Of a stretch of 22,693 bases of DNA, positions 17,152 to 22,693 are shown in pieces. Source of the DNA: Undibacterium sp. (GTDB lineage: Bacteria > Pseudomonadota > Gammaproteobacteria > Burkholderiales > Burkholderiaceae); assembly GCA_014376575.1 (NCBI GenBank), contig JACMRF010000092.1, positions 1 through 22,693 of the forward strand, read 5' to 3'. The notes under the pieces are model-generated. The model did no database searches. It had not been told where the DNA came from and saw only the letters and a program-made list of their open reading frames with translations. Position numbers and translations under genes: made by a program. Each line of letters opens with the position of its first letter. The first letter of the stretch is position 1.

Positions 17152-17242
17152 ATACTCCCCTTAAAATGGTATTTTAATAATTAAAAGCGCACGTCAAACG
17201 TGCGCTTTAGGTCAACTTTTAAAAAATACTAGTGGGGGGTAT
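17152..17242. repeat. Small intergenic repeat, copy 2 (91 bp), inverted relative to copy 1
   Basis: The ends are inverted (ATACTCCCC at the left, GGGGGGTAT at the right), and the right end matches the left end of copy 1 at 19 of 22 positions in reverse complement. The interior differs from copy 1 and holds a strong hairpin (17184-17208). It occupies nearly all of the space between the SpoU gene and ppsR. Confidence 0.55.
17184..17208. terminator. Hairpin between convergent SpoU gene and ppsR
   Basis: An 11-bp perfect stem (AAAGCGCACGT / ACGTGCGCTTT) with a 3-nt loop. On the minus strand it is followed by TTTTAATTATT, so it probably ends ppsR transcription. On the plus strand there is no good T-tract directly after it, so its use for the SpoU gene is less sure. 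Confidence 0.65.
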
Positions 17243-17262
17243 GTGTGGTTTGATCTTACCTA

Positions 17263-18111
17263 TTAGTACACTTTGACATCCGATTTAATCTCTTGCAGGA
17301 TCGTCGTCGCTATTTCTTCTATCGATTTAGCTGTAGATGACAACCAGTGTATGCCTTCGCGTTTCATCATCGCCTCCGCTTCATTGACCTCATAGCGACA
17401 GTTCTCCAGCGACGCATATTTACTGCCGGGACGGCGCTCATTGCGTATCTCAGATAAGCGTTCCGGCGCAATGCTTAATCCAAAAATCTTAGCTTTGAAT
17501 TCAGGTAAGGCAGAGGGTAGTTTGCCACGCTCAAAATCATCGGGAATCAACGGGTAATTTGCCGCCTTAATACCATATTGCATCGCCAGATATAGCGTGG
17601 TCGGCGTTTTACCCGAGCGAGATACTCCCACCAAAATGACATCGGCATTGGATAGATTTTTATTGGATTGGCCATCGTCATGCGCCAATGAATAGTTAAT
17701 CGCTTCTATCCTGTTTTTATATTCCTCGGTATCGGCAATATTATGGCTGCGCCCTACGCTATGGGTCGATTTAACGCCCAATTCTTGCTCTAGCGGCGAC
17801 ACAAAGGTTTGTATTAAATCCATGTGCAAACCCTTGGATTTAAATACCACTCCTGCAAGCTCAGCCTGAACCAGGGTAGAGAAAACAATTGGGCGCTTAC
17901 CTTCCATATCGAAAGCATCATTGATCCGGCGTACGGCATCGTAAGCTTTTTCTATGGTGTCGATAAAAGGTAGGCGTATCTGCTTGAATTTGAGGTCAAA
18001 TTGCGTCAGAACCGAGTGTCCGAATGTTTCGGCAGTGATGCCGGTGCCATCAGAAACAAAAAAAACGGTGCGATTGGCGGGAGGGCGGGTTGGAATTGGT
18101 GTATCTGACAT
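17263..18111 (-). CDS. ppsR: PEP synthase regulatory protein PpsR (kinase/pyrophosphorylase, DUF299)
   Basis: A 282-residue bifunctional regulator: it inactivates PEP synthase by ADP-dependent phosphorylation of a threonine and reactivates it by phosphate-dependent removal. The N-terminal [18 protein letters not shown] (16-33) and the P-loop [15 protein letters not shown] (162-176) are diagnostic of the DUF299/PSRP family, as are NYPLIPDDF and [19 protein letters not shown]. It is divergent to its target ppsA with a 227-bp gap, the usual arrangement in proteobacteria. Length is normal (E. coli 277). The minus-strand start ATG at 18111 has no strong ribosome-binding site. Confidence 0.96.
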   Translation of the reverse strand: MSDTPIPTRPPANRTVFFVSDGTGITAETFGHSVLTQFDLKFKQIRLPFIDTIEKAYDAVRRINDAFDMEGKRPIVFSTLVQAELAGVVFKSKGLHMDLIQTFVSPLEQELGVKSTHSVGRSHNIADTEEYKNRIEAINYSLAHDDGQSNKNLSNADVILVGVSRSGKTPTTLYLAMQYGIKAANYPLIPDDFERGKLPSALPEFKAKIFGLSIAPERLSEIRNERRPGSKYASLENCRYEVNEAEAMMKREGIHWLSSTAKSIEEIATTILQEIKSDVKVY

Positions 18112-18205
18112 GGCAATTTTGTGTCACTTAAAGAGTGTAGGGATGAAATAAATTAATCTCCCAAACGCATAAAAAGACGGGAAATTCTCATCGCGCTTGG
18201 TTAAA

Positions 18206-18220
18206 TTGTGCAGTTCACAA
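18206..18220. promoter_or_regulatory. Dyad in the ppsR/ppsA control region
   Basis: TTGTG-CAGTT-CACAA is a perfect 5-bp inverted repeat with a 5-bp spacer. A possible -10 element for ppsA (TAAAAT, 18223-18228) follows directly. It could be an operator, but I cannot name a regulator that binds it, and short dyads occur by chance. Confidence 0.3.
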
Positions 18221-18338
18221 GGTAAAATGATGCAACCGCAGCATTTCGTGTCCGGCGCTAAGAATAACAAAAAAATCGTAAGAGACGAAGCAAGAGAAGT
18301 GAATGCGCACAGATTTCTTATCATCAAAAGAGGTTGTT

Positions 18339-20768
18339 ATGTCCAACGCAGCAAATACCGAGGCAAGTATTGAATCAACGTATGTCGCCTTATTTGAGCA
18401 TTTACGCATGACGGATGTTGAAACCGTCGGCGGAAAAAATGCCTCATTAGGCGAAATGATTAGTCAGCTGGCAAGCGCTGGCGTGCGGGTGCCGGGCGGT
18501 TTTGCCACTACGGCGCAAGCATTCCGCGATTTTTTGTCCTACAGCGAAAATGGCGGCATCGCACTGGCACAGCGAATTGCTGACCGCCTTGAAAAACTCG
18601 ATATCGAAGATGTCAGAGAATTGGCGAAAGCCGGTGCCGAGATTCGTCAGTGGATCATCGATACGCCTTTTCAGCCTCGCCTGCAAAAAGAAATCGAAGA
18701 GTTTTACAATAAACTGGTCGCTGATTCAAGCGCTGAAATGTCGTTTGCGGTGCGCTCTTCGGCGACGGCAGAAGATTTGCCGGATGCCTCGTTTGCTGGT
18801 CAGCAAGAAACTTTCCTCAACGTTGTCGGCATCGATAATGTGTTGGAAGCGATGAAGCATGTCTTCGCTTCACTGTACAACGATCGTGCTATTTCTTACC
18901 GTGTGCACAAAGGGTTTACCCATGCTGAAGTCGCTTTATCGGCTGGCGTACAACGCATGGTGCGTTCTGATCTGGGTGCAGCTGGCGTGATGTTTACGAT
19001 CGATACTGAGTCCGGCTTCAAGGACGTCGTCTTCATCACATCAAGTTATGGCTTGGGCGAAACCGTGGTGCAGGGTGCGGTTAATCCCGATGAGTTTTAT
19101 GTGCACAAACCGATGCTCGAGCTTGGCAAGTTGCCGGTGATACGCCGCAATATTGGTTCCAAACTAATCAAGATGGAATTTACCGGGGAAGCCAAGGCTG
19201 GCCGCTCAGTCAAAACGGTAGATGTACCTATCGAAATGCGCAATCGTTATTCCTTGAACGATGTTGAAGTCGTCGAGCTGGCAAAATACGCCGTCATTAT
19301 CGAGAAACACTACGGCCGCGCCATGGACATTGAATGGGGCAAAGACGGCCGCGACGGCAAGCTCTACATTCTGCAAGCGCGCCCTGAGACCGTGAAGTCA
19401 CAGCAAAAATCGACTGACGCCCAATTGCGCTTTAAACTTAAAGGCACCAGCAATGTATTGGCTTCTGGTCGCGCGATTGGTCAAAAAATTGGTGCTGGCC
19501 GTGTCCGCGTGATCCATGATCCGTCCGAGATGGAACGTGTGCAACCTGGCGATATTCTGGTTGCCGACATGACCGATCCAAATTGGGAACCCGTCATGAA
19601 GCGCGCTGCCGCCATCGTCACTAATCGTGGTGGCCGTACCTGCCATGCAGCGATCATTGCGCGTGAACTGGGTGTGCCTGCGGTGGTCGGCTGTGGTGAT
19701 GCGACTGAAGTGCTTAAAGACGGCATGCTGGTCACTGTGTCTTGTGCCGAAGGTGACGAGGGCAAGATTTACGATGGCTTGCTGGAAACAGAAGTGACCG
19801 AAGAAATGCGCGGCGAATTACCTAAGCTGCCATTGAAGATCATGCTTAATGTCGGTAATCCGCAATTGGCATTTGATTTCCAATCGGTACCAAACGAAGG
19901 CGTTGGTTTGGCTCGTTTGGAATTTATCATCAACAATAATATTGGTGTGCATCCGAAAGCGATTTTGGAATATCCGAATATTGATGCTGATCTTAAAAAA
20001 GCAGTGGAATCCGTCGCCCGTGGTCACGCTTCTCCCAAGGCTTTTTATATTGATAAATTGGCAGAGGGTATCGCCACTATTGCTGCCGCTTTCTGGCCGA
20101 AAAAAGTCATTGTGCGTTTGTCTGATTTTAAATCGAATGAATATAAAAAACTCATCGGTGGATCACGCTACGAACCAGATGAAGAAAATCCGATGTTGGG
20201 TTTCCGTGGTGCTGCGCGTTATCTGGCACCAGATTTTGCCGAGTCTTTCGAAATGGAATGTCTGGCCATGAAGCGCGTACGCAATGACATGGGATTAACC
20301 AATGTCGAAATCATGGTGCCATTTGTACGCACTTTGGGGCAAGCTGAAAAAGTCGTTGATTTACTCGGCAAAAATGGACTCAAACGTGGCGAAAACGGTT
20401 TGCGTTTGATCATGATGTGCGAAGTGCCCTCCAATGCTATTTTGGCTGAGCAATTCCTGCAGCATTTCGACGGTTTCTCGATTGGTTCCAACGATCTGAC
20501 ACAACTCACTTTAGGCCTCGATCGCGATTCCGGTATGCCATTATTGGCGGCTGATTTTGACGAACGTGATCCGGCGGTACTGGCTTTGTTGTCACAAGCA
20601 ATCGCTGCTTGCCGCAAATTAGGCAAGTACGTCGGCATTTGCGGCCAGGGGCCATCGGATCATCCAGATTTTGCTGAGTGGTTAATGAAAGAAGGCATCG
20701 AGTCGATTTCACTTAACCCCGATTCAGTGATCGATACCTGGAAATTGTTAGCGGCGGTACAGAAATAA
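18339..20768 (+). CDS. ppsA: Phosphoenolpyruvate synthase
   Basis: An 809-residue PEP synthase, which makes PEP, AMP and phosphate from pyruvate and ATP at the start of gluconeogenesis. The N-terminal ATP-grasp domain has [11 protein letters not shown] (30-40) and [20 protein letters not shown]; the swivelling domain has the phospho-accepting His436 in [14 protein letters not shown]; the C-terminal TIM-barrel ends with the catalytic Cys768 in [13 protein letters not shown]. The conserved threonine before the histidine (RTCH) is the residue PpsR is known to phosphorylate. The start is ATG at 18339, with AAGAGG about 5 nt upstream; an in-frame ATG at 18303 is rejected because it lacks a ribosome-binding site and adds a non-conserved stretch. 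A terminator follows. Confidence 0.98.
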   Translation: MSNAANTEASIESTYVALFEHLRMTDVETVGGKNASLGEMISQLASAGVRVPGGFATTAQAFRDFLSYSENGGIALAQRIADRLEKLDIEDVRELAKAGAEIRQWIIDTPFQPRLQKEIEEFYNKLVADSSAEMSFAVRSSATAEDLPDASFAGQQETFLNVVGIDNVLEAMKHVFASLYNDRAISYRVHKGFTHAEVALSAGVQRMVRSDLGAAGVMFTIDTESGFKDVVFITSSYGLGETVVQGAVNPDEFYVHKPMLELGKLPVIRRNIGSKLIKMEFTGEAKAGRSVKTVDVPIEMRNRYSLNDVEVVELAKYAVIIEKHYGRAMDIEWGKDGRDGKLYILQARPETVKSQQKSTDAQLRFKLKGTSNVLASGRAIGQKIGAGRVRVIHDPSEMERVQPGDILVADMTDPNWEPVMKRAAAIVTNRGGRTCHAAIIARELGVPAVVGCGDATEVLKDGMLVTVSCAEGDEGKIYDGLLETEVTEEMRGELPKLPLKIMLNVGNPQLAFDFQSVPNEGVGLARLEFIINNNIGVHPKAILEYPNIDADLKKAVESVARGHASPKAFYIDKLAEGIATIAAAFWPKKVIVRLSDFKSNEYKKLIGGSRYEPDEENPMLGFRGAARYLAPDFAESFEMECLAMKRVRNDMGLTNVEIMVPFVRTLGQAEKVVDLLGKNGLKRGENGLRLIMMCEVPSNAILAEQFLQHFDGFSIGSNDLTQLTLGLDRDSGMPLLAADFDERDPAVLALLSQAIAACRKLGKYVGICGQGPSDHPDFAEWLMKEGIESISLNPDSVIDTWKLLAAVQK

Positions 20769-20787
20769 GCAAGCGGCCTAGAGAACT

Positions 20788-20823
20788 AAAAAAGGGATCA
20801 GCGATAAAGTTTGTCCCTTTTTT
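20788..20823 (+). terminator. Rho-independent terminator after ppsA
   Basis: AAAAAAGGGA pairs with TCCCTTTTTT around a 16-nt loop and runs into further T residues. A repeat element begins within 4 nt of its T-tract. Confidence 0.75.
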
Positions 20824-20826
20824 ATT

Positions 20827-21001
20827 GTGACTATTCAGCCCCTATGAAAAAGGTCAAAACTCCTCAACGCAGAGACGCGGAGAAATTCAGGAGAACAGCA
20901 AACAAAATGCTCTCCTCTGCCTTTGTTGCTCCTCTGCGCCTCGGCGTCTCGGCGTTGAGAGGTTTGTTTTTTATTCATCTTTATAGCGGCTGAATAGTTA
21001 C
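20827..21001. mobile_element. MITE-like element, 175 bp, with terminal inverted repeats
   Basis: Its ends are inverted repeats: GTGACTATTCAGCCCCTAT (20827-20845) against the reverse complement of 20983-21001, GTAACTATTCAGCCGCTAT, 17 of 19 identical. TTTTTATT stands directly outside both ends (20819-20826 and 21002-21009), as an 8-bp target duplication would. Inside is a second inverted pair, 20863-20882 and 20940-20959, identical at 18 of 20 (CTCAACGC-GAGACGC-GAG). There is no transposase; a 60-codon frame inside it looks like chance. Lying just past the ppsA terminator, it probably disrupts nothing. Confidence 0.72.
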
Positions 21002-21041
21002 TTTTTATTTTACATTGCGATGGGTCTATCTTCTTTATATG

Positions 21042-21069
21042 TTGATTTTTTTAAAATTTGGGCTAGACT
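21042..21069 (+). promoter_or_regulatory. Promoter upstream of a candidate small RNA or leader
   Basis: TTGATT (21042-21047) and TAGACT (21064-21069) are 16 bp apart. Transcription would start near 21075-21077. Confidence 0.5.
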
Positions 21070-21075
21070 AATCGA

Positions 21076-21167
21076 ATGAAAACAATAATAAGAAAAAAAT
21101 AAAAAACTTTACAAATATCAAACAAAAAAACCTTCTGCACTTCACGGTGGAGAAGGTTTTTTTGTTT
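21076..21167 (+). ncRNA. Candidate short transcript (about 92 nt): small RNA or terminated leader of nfeD
   Basis: This is inferred from a promoter at 21042-21069 and a very strong terminator ending at 21167. The 5' half is A-rich and looks unstructured. An ATG at 21076 opens an eight-codon frame (MKTIIRKK, stop at 21102) that would be leaderless if transcription starts there. The transcript would end 73 nt before nfeD, so it could be a free small RNA or an attenuated leader. I recognise no known RNA family or riboswitch. Confidence 0.35.
21120..21167. terminator. Long perfect bidirectional terminator
   Basis: A 17-bp perfect stem (AAACAAAAAAACCTTCT against its exact complement at 21151-21167) encloses a 14-nt loop. 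The A-tract and T-tract on the two arms allow termination in both directions. It stands between the MITE-like element and nfeD. Confidence 0.88.
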
Positions 21168-21240
21168 ATAAATTACCGATGTTTTTTTATCTGACACACG
21201 CAACAATGATGCAGCTTAACGATGAGGAAAAAATCAAAAA

Positions 21241-21675
21241 ATGAACGCATGGATGAGTTGGCTAGCCGTCGCTGGTCTGGTGATAATTCTGGAGCTGTTC
21301 TCTGGGACGTTTTATCTATTGATGATTTCAGTTGGTCTGGTTGCGGGCGCAATCGCAGCATGGCTTAACTTCGATTCATCATTTCAAATGATTGTGGCGG
21401 CCATGGTTGGCGCGGCAGCGACGCTGGCGCTGCATAAAAGTAAATTTGGCTGGCGTGAACGAAAGGATGTCAGCCGCGATCCCAATGTCAATATGGATAT
21501 CGGGCAAACAATCAAAGTGGAGCATTGGGAGGACCAGGGAAATGGCAAATATACCGCCCGTGCAATGTATCGCGGTGCTATGTGGGATGTGGATTTACAG
21601 CACTCGGCAGCATTTTCAGGTGTCTTCATTATCGAAGAGGTACAAGGTAGCAGATTGATGGTTCGGCCGTCGTAA
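21241..21675 (+). CDS. NfeD-like membrane protein (short form)
   Basis: A 144-residue protein of the short NfeD family. About two or three membrane helices fill the first half (roughly 5-22, 25-44 and 47-65), including the acidic residue in VIILELFSGTFYLLMISVG that is common in this family. The second half (about 85-143) is a small beta-barrel (OB-like) domain, with NMDIGQTIKV and RGAMWDVDL. No serine-protease (ClpP-like) domain is present, so this is the short NfeD1b/YbbJ type. It is 61 bp before an SPFH protein gene; the two families are functionally linked in membrane microdomains. GAGGA lies about 12 nt before the ATG, a rather long distance. Confidence 0.88.
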   Translation: MNAWMSWLAVAGLVIILELFSGTFYLLMISVGLVAGAIAAWLNFDSSFQMIVAAMVGAAATLALHKSKFGWRERKDVSRDPNVNMDIGQTIKVEHWEDQGNGKYTARAMYRGAMWDVDLQHSAAFSGVFIIEEVQGSRLMVRPS

Positions 21676-21736
21676 GCCTTTCATCAATGACATCGTTGAA
21701 TCAAATCGTATTTCAATAAAAATCAAAAGGAATAAT

Positions 21737-22684
21737 ATGGAAAATTTTAGTGGTGTTGCCTTAATTCTGTTTATGTTGGCGATTGTATTTGTCTTTAAAA
21801 CCGTCAACGTGGTTCCTCAACAGCATGCCTGGGTGGTTGAGCGCTTGGGTAAATATCATGCAACCTTAGGTCCAGGCCTGAACATCGTCATCCCGTTCAT
21901 CGACCGTATCGCCTACAAACACATCCTGAAAGAAATCCCACTTGATGTACCGCCGCAGGTCTGCATCACAAAGGACAATACGCAATTGCAGGTCGACGGT
22001 ATTTTGTATTTTCAGATCACCGATGCCATGCGCGCTTCTTACGGATCGTCCAATTACATCGCCGCCATCACACAATTAGCGCAAACAACGCTGCGTTCGG
22101 TGATCGGTAAGATGGAACTCGACAAGACCTTTGAAGAGCGCGACCACATCAATACCACCATCGTTAATGCGATTGATGAATCTGCCGCTAACTGGGGTGT
22201 TAAGGTTTTACGTTATGAGATTAAAGACCTGACACCACCAAAAGAAATTTTGCATGCGATGCAGGCGCAGATCACGGCAGAGCGCGAAAAGCGCGCCCTG
22301 ATCGCGGCGTCTGAAGGCCGTAAGCAAGAGCAAATCAATATTGCCACCGGTGAGCGTGAAGCCTCGATCGCCAAATCAGAAGGTGAGATGCAGGCATCGA
22401 TTAACCGCGCCCAAGGTCAGGCCGCCGCTATTTTGGCGATTGCCGAAGCGAGTGCAGAAGCGATACGCAAAACGGCCAGTGCGATCCGTGAACCAGGTGG
22501 ATCTGATGCGGTGAATTTAAAAGTAGCAGAACAATATGTTGCGGCATTTGCGAATATGGCCAAGACCAATAACTCGATCATCATTCCGGCCAATCTGAGT
22601 GACATGAGCGGCATGATCGCCAGCGCGATGCAAGTCATCAAATCGCAAAACGGTGGTGCGTCGCATCTTTTGGAGAAAAAGTAA
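21737..22684 (+). CDS. SPFH/stomatin-like membrane protein (QmcA/paraslipin type)
   Basis: A 315-residue SPFH-domain protein similar to E. coli QmcA. One N-terminal membrane helix (about 4-24, VALILFMLAIVFVF) is followed by the SPFH domain (about 25-190): VPQQHAWVVERLGKYHATL, GPGLNIVIPFIDRI, SKYxxx-like GSSNYIAAITQLAQTTLRSV and WGVKVLRYEIKDLTPP. A long Ala/Glu-rich coiled coil follows (about 175-250, AQITAEREKRALIAASEGRK), then a conserved C-terminal section (VAEQYVAAFANMAKTNNSIIIP). Such proteins form large membrane assemblies that regulate proteases and lipid domains. AAAGGA about 8 nt upstream sets the ATG. The nfeD neighbour is its usual partner. The stop lies 9 nt before the window end. 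Confidence 0.95.
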   Translation: MENFSGVALILFMLAIVFVFKTVNVVPQQHAWVVERLGKYHATLGPGLNIVIPFIDRIAYKHILKEIPLDVPPQVCITKDNTQLQVDGILYFQITDAMRASYGSSNYIAAITQLAQTTLRSVIGKMELDKTFEERDHINTTIVNAIDESAANWGVKVLRYEIKDLTPPKEILHAMQAQITAEREKRALIAASEGRKQEQINIATGEREASIAKSEGEMQASINRAQGQAAAILAIAEASAEAIRKTASAIREPGGSDAVNLKVAEQYVAAFANMAKTNNSIIIPANLSDMSGMIASAMQVIKSQNGGASHLLEKK

Positions 22685-22693
22685 GGCGATCAA

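Larger units (their letters stand above)
20769..21240. other. 472-bp stretch without a gene
   Basis: In order it holds the ppsA terminator, the MITE-like element, about 40 bp of AT-rich DNA, a promoter, a candidate short transcript ending at a 17-bp-stem terminator, and about 73 bp leading to nfeD. No credible protein-coding gene was seen. Confidence 0.8.

Noticed and set aside
18303..18338. Upstream ATG for ppsA
   Set aside because: No ribosome-binding site and a non-conserved 12-residue extension; the ATG at 18339 follows AAGAGG.
20811..20993. 60-codon frame within the MITE-like element
   Set aside because: It follows inverted-repeat sequence, lacks a ribosome-binding site and begins in the ppsA terminator; not a plausible gene.
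1..22693. CRISPR array, tRNA or rRNA genes, prophage or defence genes
   Set aside because: No regularly spaced repeats, cloverleaf sequences, rRNA-like stretches, integrases or defence-type genes were seen; the window is core chromosome.

Overview
The window reads as a chromosomal core segment of a betaproteobacterium in the order Burkholderiales, most likely family Oxalobacteraceae (Undibacterium/Herminiimonas-like). The evidence is the conserved order maf-yceD-rpmF-plsX-fabH-fabD-fabG-acpP-fabF-(YgfX-like)-rpoE-rseA-rseB-mucD, the divergent ppsR/ppsA pair, and the close fit of each protein to its betaproteobacterial family. The family-level call rests on memory of gene order, not on a search.

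Layout. Positions 64-1293 hold an unrecognised 409-residue protein, converging on a YqhD-type aldehyde reductase (1360-2520, minus strand) across a shared terminator. An RsmI-like methyltransferase and a Maf/YceF nucleotide pyrophosphatase follow on the minus strand (2593-4055). A divergent promoter then starts yceD-rpmF, which ends at a strong terminator. plsX-fabH-fabD-fabG-acpP-fabF (5215-10691) encodes initiation of phospholipid and fatty-acid synthesis plus elongation condensation and ketoreduction; acpP has its own promoter and fabF ends at a strong terminator.

From 10776 to 15206 lies an envelope-stress block: a YgfX-like two-TM protein, the sigma factor RpoE, its membrane anti-sigma factor RseA, the periplasmic RseA-binding protein RseB, and the periplasmic protease DegP/MucD. 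A good sigma-E-type promoter (11260-11288) sits across the stop codon of the YgfX-like gene, which suggests autoregulation.

From 15459 to 17147 three overlapping genes follow (glutaredoxin-like, rnhB, SpoU rRNA methyltransferase). Small repeats in opposite orientation flank the block, and it appears to be a join between two neighbourhoods that are usually separate. Next is the divergent pair ppsR/ppsA (kinase/phosphorylase regulator and PEP synthase).

After ppsA there is a 472-bp non-coding stretch holding a terminator, a 175-bp MITE-like element with 19-bp terminal inverted repeats and an 8-bp flanking duplication, and a promoter followed about 45-50 bp later by a perfect 17-bp-stem terminator (small RNA or leader candidate). 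The window closes with an NfeD/SPFH (stomatin-like) pair.

Most of the window is housekeeping DNA. No phage, CRISPR array, tRNA or rRNA was seen. The unexplained parts are the intergenic repeats, the candidate small RNA, the rearranged junction and the first gene.
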